A stretch of DNA of 64,000 nt from an uncultured Actinomyces sp. (lineage in GTDB: Bacteria; Actinomycetota; Actinomycetes; Actinomycetales; Actinomycetaceae): assembly GCA_938014245.1 (NCBI GenBank), contig CALLSD010000048.1, positions 62,001 through 126,000 of the forward strand, given 5' to 3'. Made by a program: the position numbers and the translations under genes. The notes beneath the pieces were generated by a model that searched no databases, was not told the origin of the DNA, and saw only the letters and a program-made list of their open reading frames with translations. Positions within the stretch are counted from its first letter, which is position 1. The number at the start of each line of letters is the position of its first letter. Below, one piece after another: positions 25,985 through 33,122 of the stretch.

Positions 25985-26016
25985 GCATCAATCTTATGAT
26001 GCAGATCACCGTTTTC

Positions 26017-26025
26017 TGCTATACT
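26017..26025 (+). promoter_or_regulatory. Extended -10 promoter of hpf
   Basis: TGCTATACT is an extended -10 (TGn then TATACT at 26020-26025). No strong -35 is seen at 17 bp, as often with extended -10 promoters. The leader of about 125 nt carries a small stem, GATGG-CTCG-CCATC, around 26045-26058. Confidence 0.6.
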
Positions 26026-26157
26026 CGATGCATCTCTTCCAATGATGGCTCGCCATCGGTTGCTGATAGGGGGTGGTAGTTAAAGACACTCCGGGGCAAT
26101 GACGTCGCCGGGTTTTCAGTCGCGGCCCAGTCCGCATTCATGATGTGGAGAGAAACC

Positions 26158-26814
26158 ATGGACATTACAGTTGCTGCACGTAATGCAGAGATTCACCCCA
26201 ACTTTCGCGAATACATTGAGGAAAAACTGGCAAAGGTGACGCAGTTTTATCCTCGCGCGCAGCGGGTTGACGTTGAACTGACTCACCAGAGGAACCCACG
26301 ACAGGCAGATACTGCCGAGAGAATCGAGCTCACCGTCTTTGGTAAGGGGCCGATTATTCGCGCCGAAGCAGAGTCTGCAGACCGTTATGCCGCAGTCGAT
26401 ATCGCGGCAGGAAAGCTTTTTGAACGTTTGCGCCGTATGCGCGATCGTGCGAAGGACCACCACCGTAGTGAAGAAATTCTTCCCCCCGATTTGGATGTCC
26501 TTCCCGCAACGGTTCCCTCAGTCGAGGAAGTGGAAGAGGTTACCCCGGCATCCCTCAAGAGCGCTGGAGACCTCAAGGTTGGTGAAGCTCGTGAGGAGCA
26601 GCTGGGAGACACCCCGATCATCGTGCGGCAGAAGGTCCATGAGACTGTTCCGATGAGCGTTGATGAAGCGCTCAACCAGATGGAACTGGTTGGACACCCC
26701 TTCTTCCTTTTCGTTGACGAAGAAACGATGCAGCCCTGCGTGGTTTACCACCGTCATGGATGGACCTATGGCGTACTTCGTTTGAATGCAACAGTTATTC
26801 AAACCGGCGAATAG
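26158..26814 (+). CDS. hpf: Ribosome hibernation promoting factor, long form
   Basis: The 218-residue protein has the S30AE domain at 1-105 (ITVAARNAEIHPNFREYIEEKL, then VDVELTHQRNP), a linker, and the C-terminal dimerisation domain at about 160-215 (PMSVDEALNQMELVGHPFFLFVDEETM). The long form drives 100S ribosome dimer formation or 70S hibernation in stationary phase. ATG 26158 follows GTGGAGAG at 26145-26152; two in-frame ATGs at 26140 and 26143 overlap this site and are less likely. It has its own promoter, separate from comF, and a strong terminator. Confidence 0.93.
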   Translation: MDITVAARNAEIHPNFREYIEEKLAKVTQFYPRAQRVDVELTHQRNPRQADTAERIELTVFGKGPIIRAEAESADRYAAVDIAAGKLFERLRRMRDRAKDHHRSEEILPPDLDVLPATVPSVEEVEEVTPASLKSAGDLKVGEAREEQLGDTPIIVRQKVHETVPMSVDEALNQMELVGHPFFLFVDEETMQPCVVYHRHGWTYGVLRLNATVIQTGE

Positions 26815-26835
26815 AACACTCGCCTATGCTCAAGC

Positions 26836-26867
26836 TTGGGGGCGGAACTTCTCAGTTCCGCCCCCAA
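26836..26867. terminator. Bidirectional terminator between hpf and the GntR gene
   Basis: A perfect 14-bp stem (26836-26849 with 26854-26867) with a TCTC loop lies between two convergent genes. The stem is very GC-rich and is followed by ACTTTGTCTATTT on the plus strand. Confidence 0.85.
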
Positions 26868-26878
26868 ACTTTGTCTAT

Positions 26879-27655
26879 TTACGCTTGATCGTTTTCGCCG
26901 CGATTCGCGCTCAATGCGTCGCTGAGTGGGTGGTAGTGAGCGAAGACGGCGCGGCGGTATCCCTCAAGGTCACCATTTTCTGCGCTTACCAAGATGGCCT
27001 CGTGTGCGCGAGCAGTTTCCAGCAAACCTTCGAAACCATTGTGGACCGAGGGAAGAGCCATCATGTGGATCATCCACATTGCGTTGACCAACTGTTCTGC
27101 TAGAGGGTTATTGATCCTCTTCAGAAGTGTCGTGTGGAATTCGATGTCTTCATCCATGAAGAACTCGCACTTTTGCGCTTTAGCAATCATCGTGTCAACA
27201 AGCTCATGAAGGTGCTCGTCGTGAGTTCCCTTCAATGACTCGATCGCCTCGTATGCCAAGCCAAGATCCAGAACCTGGCGAACCCGCAAAACCTGGGAAA
27301 GCGCCTCGGCAGAATCAGGGGCAGTGGATGAGCGCAGGAAAACTGTCTTGATCAAAGGACGGAGCGTCATGTCTCCCACGAATGCGCCGCGTCCTTGCTG
27401 CACAGTGACGATCTCGAGGGCCTTGAGCTGACGAAGAGCTTCCCTCACCGAGGAACGTGAAACTCCAAGGGACTCGCACAGTGCTGATTCTGTGGGGAGA
27501 GGATCACCTGGTTGGAGATGATTCTTCAGGATGTACTGCTCGATCGCGTCCATCGTGGTCTCGGTGCGAGAAGGTAGCGTAGGCGCTGTCGGCTGCAATG
27601 CGCTTCTTTGCGCAAATACTCCGCCGTCCGGGGAAGGTGATTCAAATTCGGGCAT
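26879..27655 (-). CDS. GntR family (FadR/FCD) transcriptional regulator
   Basis: The 258-residue protein has an N-terminal extension of about 30 residues and a GntR winged helix at about 35-105 (LPTESALCESLGVSRSSVREALRQLKALEIV). The all-helical FCD domain at about 125-245 has the metal-site pattern DIEFHTTLLKR and later HEAIL and HYH. FCD regulators sense small carboxylates or sugar acids. The target is not visible: it is an insertion in the otherwise conserved hpf-secA order and no metabolic operon adjoins it. It is transcribed away from secA. The start has no strong Shine-Dalgarno sequence nearby. Confidence 0.85.
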   Translation of the reverse strand: MPEFESPSPDGGVFAQRSALQPTAPTLPSRTETTMDAIEQYILKNHLQPGDPLPTESALCESLGVSRSSVREALRQLKALEIVTVQQGRGAFVGDMTLRPLIKTVFLRSSTAPDSAEALSQVLRVRQVLDLGLAYEAIESLKGTHDEHLHELVDTMIAKAQKCEFFMDEDIEFHTTLLKRINNPLAEQLVNAMWMIHMMALPSVHNGFEGLLETARAHEAILVSAENGDLEGYRRAVFAHYHPLSDALSANRGENDQA

Positions 27656-27979
27656 AATACCGAGCTCTCTGACTCCTTGAGACCATGACTTTTCAGCAGA
27701 TCAAAAAGATCGGGGAGAAAGCGCTACACAGAAGTTCTTCCATGAATCGCTGTGTCCTGACGGTGTACAGAGTAGCATTTTTTGCACACAAATTTGTCCG
27801 ATATCTGTTGATGAGACGGGGGCATGCCTATTCATCGCGCTGAAGAGGAAAGATCGGCTGACAGAGAAAAAAGACACGGCGGAGCCAAAGAAGTCGAAAG
27901 CAGAGTCGGAAATTCGTAGACTAGAAACAGTGTGCGCGACGCACGCCCGGATCATCCGGTCACAATCCCAGGAGCCCTC
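27656..27979. other. Intergenic region between the GntR gene and secA
   Basis: This 324-bp stretch separates divergent genes. I see a candidate secA promoter near its right end and no convincing protein gene; a 31-codon ATG frame at about 27824 has no family resemblance. Near 27690-27715 the repeated GATC with A-rich filling (AGATCAAAAAGATC) forms a short palindrome that could be an operator for the GntR regulator. Confidence 0.5.
27894..27922 (+). promoter_or_regulatory. Candidate promoter of secA
   Basis: TCGAAA at 27894-27899 and TAGACT at 27917-27922 are spaced 17 bp. The predicted leader is about 50 nt and includes CAGGAG at 27969-27974. Confidence 0.4.
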
Positions 27980-30790
27980 GTGTCCATTATTGACAAAATC
28001 CTTCGAGCTGGAGAAGGACGTACCCTGCGTCAGCTCGACCGGCTTGCTTCCCAAGTTGATGCTCTTCAAGAAGACTTTGAAGCCCTGAGCGATGAGGAAC
28101 TGCGCGGTAAAACGGACGAGTTCAAAGAGCGCCTCGAAGAAGGCGAAACTCTGGACGACATCCTCGTCGAGGCCTTCGCAACCGTGCGTGAAGCTGCGTG
28201 GCGAACCCTACGTCAGCGCCCCTTCCACGTTCAGGTCATGGGAGGCATTGCCCTGCACCGCGGCAACATCGCCGAGATGAAGACCGGTGAAGGTAAGACT
28301 CTGGTCGCCACCATGCCCTCGTATTTGCGTGCACTTACAGGCAAGGGTGTTCACGTGGTGACCGTGAATGATTACTTGGCTAAGTACCAATCGGATCTCA
28401 TGGCGCGCGTCTACAACTTCCTGGGAATGACCGTGGGCTGTGTGTTGGTTGGGCAAGAACCCGCCGAACGTCGTGAGCAGTACAACGCAGATATCACCTA
28501 CGGAACGAATAATGAATTCGGTTTCGACTACCTGCGTGACAACATGGCGCAGCGCCCCGAAGACATGGTTCAGCGTGGACACAACTTCGTGATCGTCGAT
28601 GAGGTCGACTCGATTTTGATCGACGAGGCGCGTACCCCCTTGATCATTTCTGGCCCGGCCTCGGGTGATGTGAACCGCTGGTACACCGAGTTCGCGCGCA
28701 TCGCCAATATCTTGGTGCGCGACGAAGATTACGAGGTCGACGAAAAGAAAAAGACTATCGGTGTCTTGGAGCCCGGTATCGATAAGGTTGAAGACCAGCT
28801 TGGCGTCGACAACCTCTACGAGGCTGCAAACACCCCGCTTATTGGTTTCTTGAACAATGCAATCCGTGCAAAGGAGCTCTTCCACCGCGATCGCGATTAC
28901 ATCGTCGACGGGGGAGAGGTCCTGATTGTTGACGAGCATACCGGGCGCGTTCTTCCGGGTCGTCGCTACAACGACGGAATGCACCAGGCGATCGAGGCGA
29001 AGGAAGGGGTCCAGATCCAGGCTGAAAATCAGACCCTGGCGACCATTACCCTTCAGAACTACTTCCGTCTCTACCCCGAAGGCTCGCGTTCGGGTATGAC
29101 CGGTACCGCCGAAACTGAGGCGGCAGAATTCGCATCGACCTACAAGATCGGTGTGATCCCCATTCCGACGAACCGTCCCATGATTCGAAAGGACCAGCCC
29201 GACTTGGTCTACCCGACCGAGGCCGGTAAGTTCCGCGCAATCATTGATGACATTGAAGAACGGCACGCGGCTGGCCAGCCTGTCTTGGTGGGTACCGCGT
29301 CGGTTCAAAAGTCCGAGCTCTTGTCAAAGATGCTCAAGGAACGCAAGATTCCTCACCAGGTCTTGAACGCGAAGCAGCACGCTCGCGAAGCTCAGATCGT
29401 TGCAATGGCAGGCCGAAAGGGCGCTGTGACCGTTGCGACGAATATGGCTGGTCGTGGTACCGACATCATGCTGGGTGGTAACTCTGAGTTCCTTGCTCAG
29501 GCAAACTTGGCCGCTCAGGGTCTCGACCCGAAGACAGATGCAGAAGAATACCGCCGCGCGTGGCCTGAAGCGCTTGCCGAGGCCGAGGCCGCAGTTGAGG
29601 CTGAGCGAGAAGAAGTCCGCGAGCTTGGTGGCTTGTACGTCCTGGGTTCCGAGCGCCACGAGTCCCGTCGTATCGACAACCAGCTGCGAGGCCGTAGTGG
29701 TCGTCAGGGCGACCCCGGTGAGTCCCGCTTCTACCTGTCGATGCAAGACGACCTCATGCGTCTCTTCTCCTCAGGTTTGGCGCAACGCATCATGGCCTCG
29801 GGCGCATACCCCGACGACATGCCGCTGGAAAACCGTGTGGTGACGCGTTCAATTGCCTCCGCTCAACACCAAGTTGAGGCACGAAACTACGAAATTCGTA
29901 AGAACGTCTTGAAGTACGACGATGTGATGACTGATCAGCGTGAACTCATCTACGCTGAACGTCGCCGCGTTCTGGAAGGCGAAGACTTGAAGCCTCAGAT
30001 GAAGGGCTTCATGGAGTCTTTGGTTTCCGGAATCATTGCGGAGAAGACCAACGGTCTATCGCCTCGCGAATGGAACCTCAAGGAACTGTGGGATACCCTG
30101 CGCGGATACTACCCGCCGTCGGTCACCGCAGAAGAGGTTGCAGAGCAGTATGGCGGCGTTGGCTCGCTGACGCGCGAGGATCTTATGCGCGAGGTTCTGG
30201 GCGATATTCACACACAGTACGAAGAAGCCGAAGAACAGCTCAATCAAAATCCTCTGGCAATTCAACAATTGGGCGATGAGCCCATGCGTACGCTTGAGCG
30301 TCGTGTTGTGATTGCAACGGTTGATCGCTTGTGGCGTGAGCACCTCTACGAGATGGATTACCTCAAGGAAGGTATCGGTCTTCGTGCAATGGGGCAGCGT
30401 GATCCTCTTGTTGAATACAAGGATGAGGGCGCGCAGATGTTCAATGCGATGATGGACCACATTCGTGAAGAGTCCGTCCAGCAGGTCTTCTCCTATGCGC
30501 ATCAGTTCCAGCTTGCCTATGAGCAGGCTCGTGAGCGAGCTGCTACAGAGGAAGCTGTTCGCGAAGACAACAATGCTGAAGCTGAACTCAGTGAAGAAGC
30601 CCGTCGTAAGGCTGCAGAAACTGAAGAGCGTGCTATTGAACGTTCCGCTTCTGTTATGGGAGATGTCGGTCAAGAAAAGAACTCGACTCGCCTGAGCTAC
30701 TCTTCTGCTGAGGAAGAGGAAGGAACAACTTCCTCTGAGGGAGCCAATCGCGCTCAGCGTCGCGCAGCGAAGAAGCGCAAGAAGCGCTGA
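27980..30790 (+). CDS. secA: Preprotein translocase ATPase SecA
   Basis: The protein of 936 residues is the ATP-driven motor that pushes unfolded preproteins through SecYEG. Landmarks are the start SIIDKILRAGEGRTLRQL, Walker A MKTGEGKT from residue 100, the DEAD-like VDEVDSILIDEARTPLIISG near 205, GMTGTAETEAAEF, and the motif VI region QLRGRSGRQGDPGES. The C-terminus ends in a basic NRAQRRAAKKRKKR tail and lacks the CxCxSG zinc-binding domain of many SecAs. GTG 27980 follows CAGGAG with 5-nt spacing; GTG 27932 would add 16 residues without support. It follows hpf as in mycobacteria, apart from the inserted GntR gene. Confidence 0.96.
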   Translation: MSIIDKILRAGEGRTLRQLDRLASQVDALQEDFEALSDEELRGKTDEFKERLEEGETLDDILVEAFATVREAAWRTLRQRPFHVQVMGGIALHRGNIAEMKTGEGKTLVATMPSYLRALTGKGVHVVTVNDYLAKYQSDLMARVYNFLGMTVGCVLVGQEPAERREQYNADITYGTNNEFGFDYLRDNMAQRPEDMVQRGHNFVIVDEVDSILIDEARTPLIISGPASGDVNRWYTEFARIANILVRDEDYEVDEKKKTIGVLEPGIDKVEDQLGVDNLYEAANTPLIGFLNNAIRAKELFHRDRDYIVDGGEVLIVDEHTGRVLPGRRYNDGMHQAIEAKEGVQIQAENQTLATITLQNYFRLYPEGSRSGMTGTAETEAAEFASTYKIGVIPIPTNRPMIRKDQPDLVYPTEAGKFRAIIDDIEERHAAGQPVLVGTASVQKSELLSKMLKERKIPHQVLNAKQHAREAQIVAMAGRKGAVTVATNMAGRGTDIMLGGNSEFLAQANLAAQGLDPKTDAEEYRRAWPEALAEAEAAVEAEREEVRELGGLYVLGSERHESRRIDNQLRGRSGRQGDPGESRFYLSMQDDLMRLFSSGLAQRIMASGAYPDDMPLENRVVTRSIASAQHQVEARNYEIRKNVLKYDDVMTDQRELIYAERRRVLEGEDLKPQMKGFMESLVSGIIAEKTNGLSPREWNLKELWDTLRGYYPPSVTAEEVAEQYGGVGSLTREDLMREVLGDIHTQYEEAEEQLNQNPLAIQQLGDEPMRTLERRVVIATVDRLWREHLYEMDYLKEGIGLRAMGQRDPLVEYKDEGAQMFNAMMDHIREESVQQVFSYAHQFQLAYEQARERAATEEAVREDNNAEAELSEEARRKAAETEERAIERSASVMGDVGQEKNSTRLSYSSAEEEEGTTSSEGANRAQRRAAKKRKKR

Positions 30791-30816
30791 TCGATTACGG
30801 CGATCGGCCTTTTGAT

Positions 30817-30846
30817 GGAGGCGTGCACCATTAGGTGCACGCCTCC
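30817..30846. terminator. Terminator after secA
   Basis: A perfect 13-bp stem (30817-30829 with 30834-30846) with loop ATTA is followed by TCTGTTTAAT. It sits between the convergent secA and DUF6459 genes and can serve both strands. Confidence 0.85.
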
Positions 30847-30866
30847 TCTGTTTAATCTGCGTTTCT

Positions 30867-31334
30867 CTAAAGAACATCCAAAGCAGTGACAATCCAGCGA
30901 TTCTTGAAAGTCTGGAGGCGCATGGAAACAACGTGGCGCCCTTCTCCTTGCGCAACGATCACACAAGATTCGACAACTGTTTGCGAGGTCTGGCTGATAT
31001 GCCACTGCACGGGATGGCATGCTTCGCGTCGAAAAGCGCGTCGATCCCTCTCAACGATCGTCACAAGGCGTTTGTACAGCGGCGGTATCAGCCATCGTTG
31101 GAGCTGCTGATACGGGCGAATGTGTAAAAGAACCTCCATAATTCCTCGTGCCAACCCGATCGACCACTGGCATAGATTTGTGATCTCCGGCTTCCTTGGG
31201 AGCAAAGGGCTCTCTGCGTTCATGTAGGTTTTTATATTCTGCTGGACGCTTTGCGTTGTATCTCGGTTGAGATCCCAACTGATACGGAAAATATGATCAG
31301 CTGGGGGGACGAATACTCGCGAACTTCGTGTCAT
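30867..31334 (-). CDS. DUF6459 (Rv3235-like) family protein
   Basis: The 155-residue protein has a variable N-terminus and a conserved C-terminal part: WSIGLARGIMEVLLHIRPYQQLQRWLIPPLYKRL, then HISQTSQTVVESCVIVAQGEGRHVVSMRLQTFKNRWIVTALDVL. This pattern matches the actinobacterial DUF6459 family usually found near secA. ATG 31334 follows GAGGAG with 7-nt spacing; in-frame codons upstream lack this. Cytoplasmic, no membrane segments. The function is unknown; conserved linkage to secA suggests a translocation or envelope link, which is inference. Confidence 0.75.
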   Translation of the reverse strand: MTRSSRVFVPPADHIFRISWDLNRDTTQSVQQNIKTYMNAESPLLPRKPEITNLCQWSIGLARGIMEVLLHIRPYQQLQRWLIPPLYKRLVTIVERDRRAFRREACHPVQWHISQTSQTVVESCVIVAQGEGRHVVSMRLQTFKNRWIVTALDVL

Positions 31335-31803
31335 GGAAATGCTCCTCGAATATTGTGTGGGGATGGGGGGACGCTTCGTCATTGAGGCGTTAATTTGGAG
31401 TCTTCTCGCATGAAGGCTGTGTGTCAATCGACTTTTTTGCCCCTCATCGGGGCAGATTGAAGTGGTGAATCGATGTGTGAACTATGGAAAACATGTCTGC
31501 ATTATGTGGGCTGCTTGCGGTTCTTGAGTAGCACGAGTGAACGTCTTGCGCCAGTAGAAGAATCAATATCTCTGCATAAGTATCGATTAAAATTGAGAAA
31601 ACGTGCAGTAAGCGTTGGGAAAACTTTCAGAAATAGTCTTGTGGATTGCTGCAACTCAGTTGCTTGCATGCTCTACAATCGCTCGTCGCTTGAGGAAATG
31701 TGGGTTAATGCCCGAAACTTCCTTGCATGACGGTTTAGTCGATGGCGATGCTATCGGTCGCTCGCGCAAAGTTGGTGTGCGTATCGACCAGGGCGCGCTC
31801 TTG

Positions 31804-31848
31804 ATTGCCGGGTAAACACCCCTGGATAAACATTGCCGGGTAAACACC
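31804..31848 (+). repeat. 17-bp direct repeat, two copies
   Basis: ATTGCCGGGTAAACACC occurs at 31804-31820 and again at 31832-31848, a period of 28 bp. Confidence 0.85.
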
Positions 31849-31878
31849 GCCCCGTCCTCCTTCCCTCTGCCTCACAAT

Positions 31879-31946
31879 CCTGGTTTAGCTCACTCATTCG
31901 GGGTCTATTGCCGTTTTAAGACGGTAGGTGAGTGAGCTAAACCAGG
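31879..31946. repeat. 68-nt hairpin with perfect 18-bp arms
   Basis: The arm CCTGGTTTAGCTCACTCA at 31879-31896 is the exact reverse complement of 31929-31946. Inside, CTA..CCGT and ACGG..TAG can continue the stem. Downstream, GAGTGAGCTAAA and GCGAGCTAAAACCGT repeat the arm motif twice more (to about 31990). Confidence 0.85.
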
Positions 31947-32090
31947 AATGAGTGAGCTAAAACCGTCGAGGGCGAGCTAAAACCGTAGAACCGTCCGTCA
32001 TGCACAGTTTCCGGGAATTAACCCACAAACCACGACACGCCCATCCCATACACACATTTCGGGCATTAACCCGGAAAAGTGCACAAAAGG

Positions 32091-32118
32091 GCGGGCAGAA
32101 ACTGTTGTTTCTGCCCGC
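32091..32118 (-). terminator. Terminator of the excisionase-type HTH gene
   Basis: A perfect 12-bp stem (32091-32102 with 32107-32118) is followed on the minus strand by CCTTTTGTG. It lies 24 bp after the stop of the minus-strand HTH gene. Confidence 0.8.
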
Positions 32119-32141
32119 TTGTTGGAATTGAGAAAGAGCGT

Positions 32142-32348
32142 CTAGGCACTGTGGCTTAAGCGCGCACGAGATTCTGCATATTGTTCTTGGATAAACTCTT
32201 CGAGGACGGATTCTTCAACACGCCACATACGCTTTCCTCCCAATTGAATTGCGGGGAGCTCGCCGGAATTGACCAGCGAGCGCGCCGCGGAAAGCGTGAT
32301 GTTGAGTGTCTCGGCGACCTCGGCGAGAGTGAGGAATCGTTGATTCAT
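32142..32348 (-). CDS. Excisionase-family helix-turn-helix DNA-binding protein
   Basis: The 68-residue protein is a single MerR/excisionase-type winged helix: LTLAEVAETLNITLSAARSLVNSGELPAIQLGGKRMWRVEESVLEEFI. Such stand-alone proteins include BldC-like regulators of actinobacteria as well as phage excisionases. No integrase or phage gene is near, so a cellular regulator is more likely. A TATAAA at 32368-32373 (minus strand) may be its -10. It has its own terminator, and it lies beside the repeat patch, which may or may not be related. Confidence 0.85.
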   Translation of the reverse strand: MNQRFLTLAEVAETLNITLSAARSLVNSGELPAIQLGGKRMWRVEESVLEEFIQEQYAESRARLSHSA

Positions 32349-32571
32349 GGGTTCTATTTTGCCATTTTTTATAGGGAAATTGCAGGGCCAAAAGCACCTA
32401 GTTTTGAGCTATTTGTGCAGATCGAAACCGATTAGGTGCCGTGCTTTACGGTTGATGTAGGTGTATTTAATTCTCCTTATGTCATTCAAGTCAATTTGCT
32501 TTGATTCAGTTTGTTTTACTCCGTGCTAGTTGGTGTCTAACTGTGTGCGGAGTGCATCAGGAGCGGGATCA

Positions 32572-32600
32572 GGGACAGGGCGCAAAATTGTGCATACACT
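32572..32600 (+). promoter_or_regulatory. Promoter for leaderless DUF6912 transcript
   Basis: TACACT at 32595-32600 ends 6 nt before ATG 32607, with GGGACA at 32572-32577 in -35 position (17-bp spacer). The arrangement predicts a leaderless mRNA; no ribosome-binding site is present. Confidence 0.6.
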
Positions 32601-32606
32601 GGTGCT

Positions 32607-33080
32607 ATGCGCATCTATTACCCCTTCTTGGCAAGCGAACTGGAGCAGGGAAACTTTCCTCCCCGCAATGGCTATTGCGTCCGTCCCGACGCAGGTTTGC
32701 ACGGTGAAGATTTAGAAGTCGCTGAAGACGATGCGCGTACACTCGCCGCGCTAGACTCACTTGCCTTTCTTCGAGATGAAGACTCGGGTATTCCCAGTAG
32801 ATGCATTATCGCTGCTGACATCGAGGGACTCTCTTGGGAAGAATACGATGGGGATGTCGCTCAGACCTCCCCGTGCGCACCCGATCGTGAATCGATCGCC
32901 GCGTACTTTATTGATCCTCCAGATGCGGCTCCTGCTGTGCGGAAGGTTCTTCAAGCTCAGACACAAGAAGACGCTGACGAGGCCGTCGCGCAGCTGTGGG
33001 AAGAGAGCCTGGAGTGGTACGCGCCCGAAGAACGCGAACTGCTGGTGCGCGTGTTGGAGTCAATGAACGCAAAGGCGTAA
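32607..33080 (+). CDS. DUF6912 family protein (Rv3231c-like)
   Basis: The 157-residue acidic protein starts MRIYYPFLASELEQG and contains EDDARTLAALDSLAFLRDED, IIAADIEGLSWEEYDGDV and a C-terminal LEWYAPEERELLVRVL helix. This layout matches the actinobacterial DUF6912 family located near the secA-aroA segment in mycobacteria as well. It has no signal peptide or membrane helix. The start is fixed by a -10 box 6 nt upstream. It converges on sbcC with 42 bp between. No function is known. Confidence 0.78.
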   Translation: MRIYYPFLASELEQGNFPPRNGYCVRPDAGLHGEDLEVAEDDARTLAALDSLAFLRDEDSGIPSRCIIAADIEGLSWEEYDGDVAQTSPCAPDRESIAAYFIDPPDAAPAVRKVLQAQTQEDADEAVAQLWEESLEWYAPEERELLVRVLESMNAKA

Positions 33081-33122
33081 GCGAGCACTGGCATTACGGC
33101 GTCAACTCTGAGCAACGCGCGG

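Larger units (their letters stand above)
31699..32027. repeat. MITE-like segment with 33-35-nt imperfect terminal inverted repeats
   Basis: The segment 31699-31733 begins TGTGGGTTAATGCCCG and its imperfect reverse complement occupies 31995-32027, ending ATTAACCCACA. They differ by a few substitutions and small gaps. A third inverted copy of the core (GGGTTAATGCCCGAAA) lies outside at 32051-32082. No transposase is present and I could not identify a target-site duplication. A non-autonomous mobile element is one reading. Confidence 0.55.
31335..32090. other. Gene-poor region with repeat patch
   Basis: The first 350 bases contain only short open frames without recognisable products. A frame ending at 31815 has a tail (HDGLVDGDAIGRSRKVGVRI) that looks coding and may be the remnant of a decayed gene. 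From about 31699 to 32082 the region is packed with inverted and direct repeats that are listed separately. Confidence 0.6.

Noticed and set aside
28208..29308. 366-codon open frame antisense to secA
   Set aside because: It lies fully within the secA gene and is a frame shadow of its codon bias; no family resemblance, ribosome-binding site or promoter.
30056..30955. 299-codon antisense frame across the secA 3' end
   Set aside because: It crosses the strong secA terminator and mirrors secA codons; no recognisable domains.
31473..31730. 85-codon frame upstream of the repeat patch
   Set aside because: Composition looks random, there is no ribosome-binding site, and part of it overlaps the left inverted repeat.
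31804..31990. CRISPR-like array
   Set aside because: Repeats are few, of different kinds and not regularly spaced, and no cas gene is present.
32142..32348. Phage excisionase indicating an integrated element
   Set aside because: No integrase, attachment-site duplication at a tRNA or phage genes nearby; the protein is equally like BldC-type regulators.
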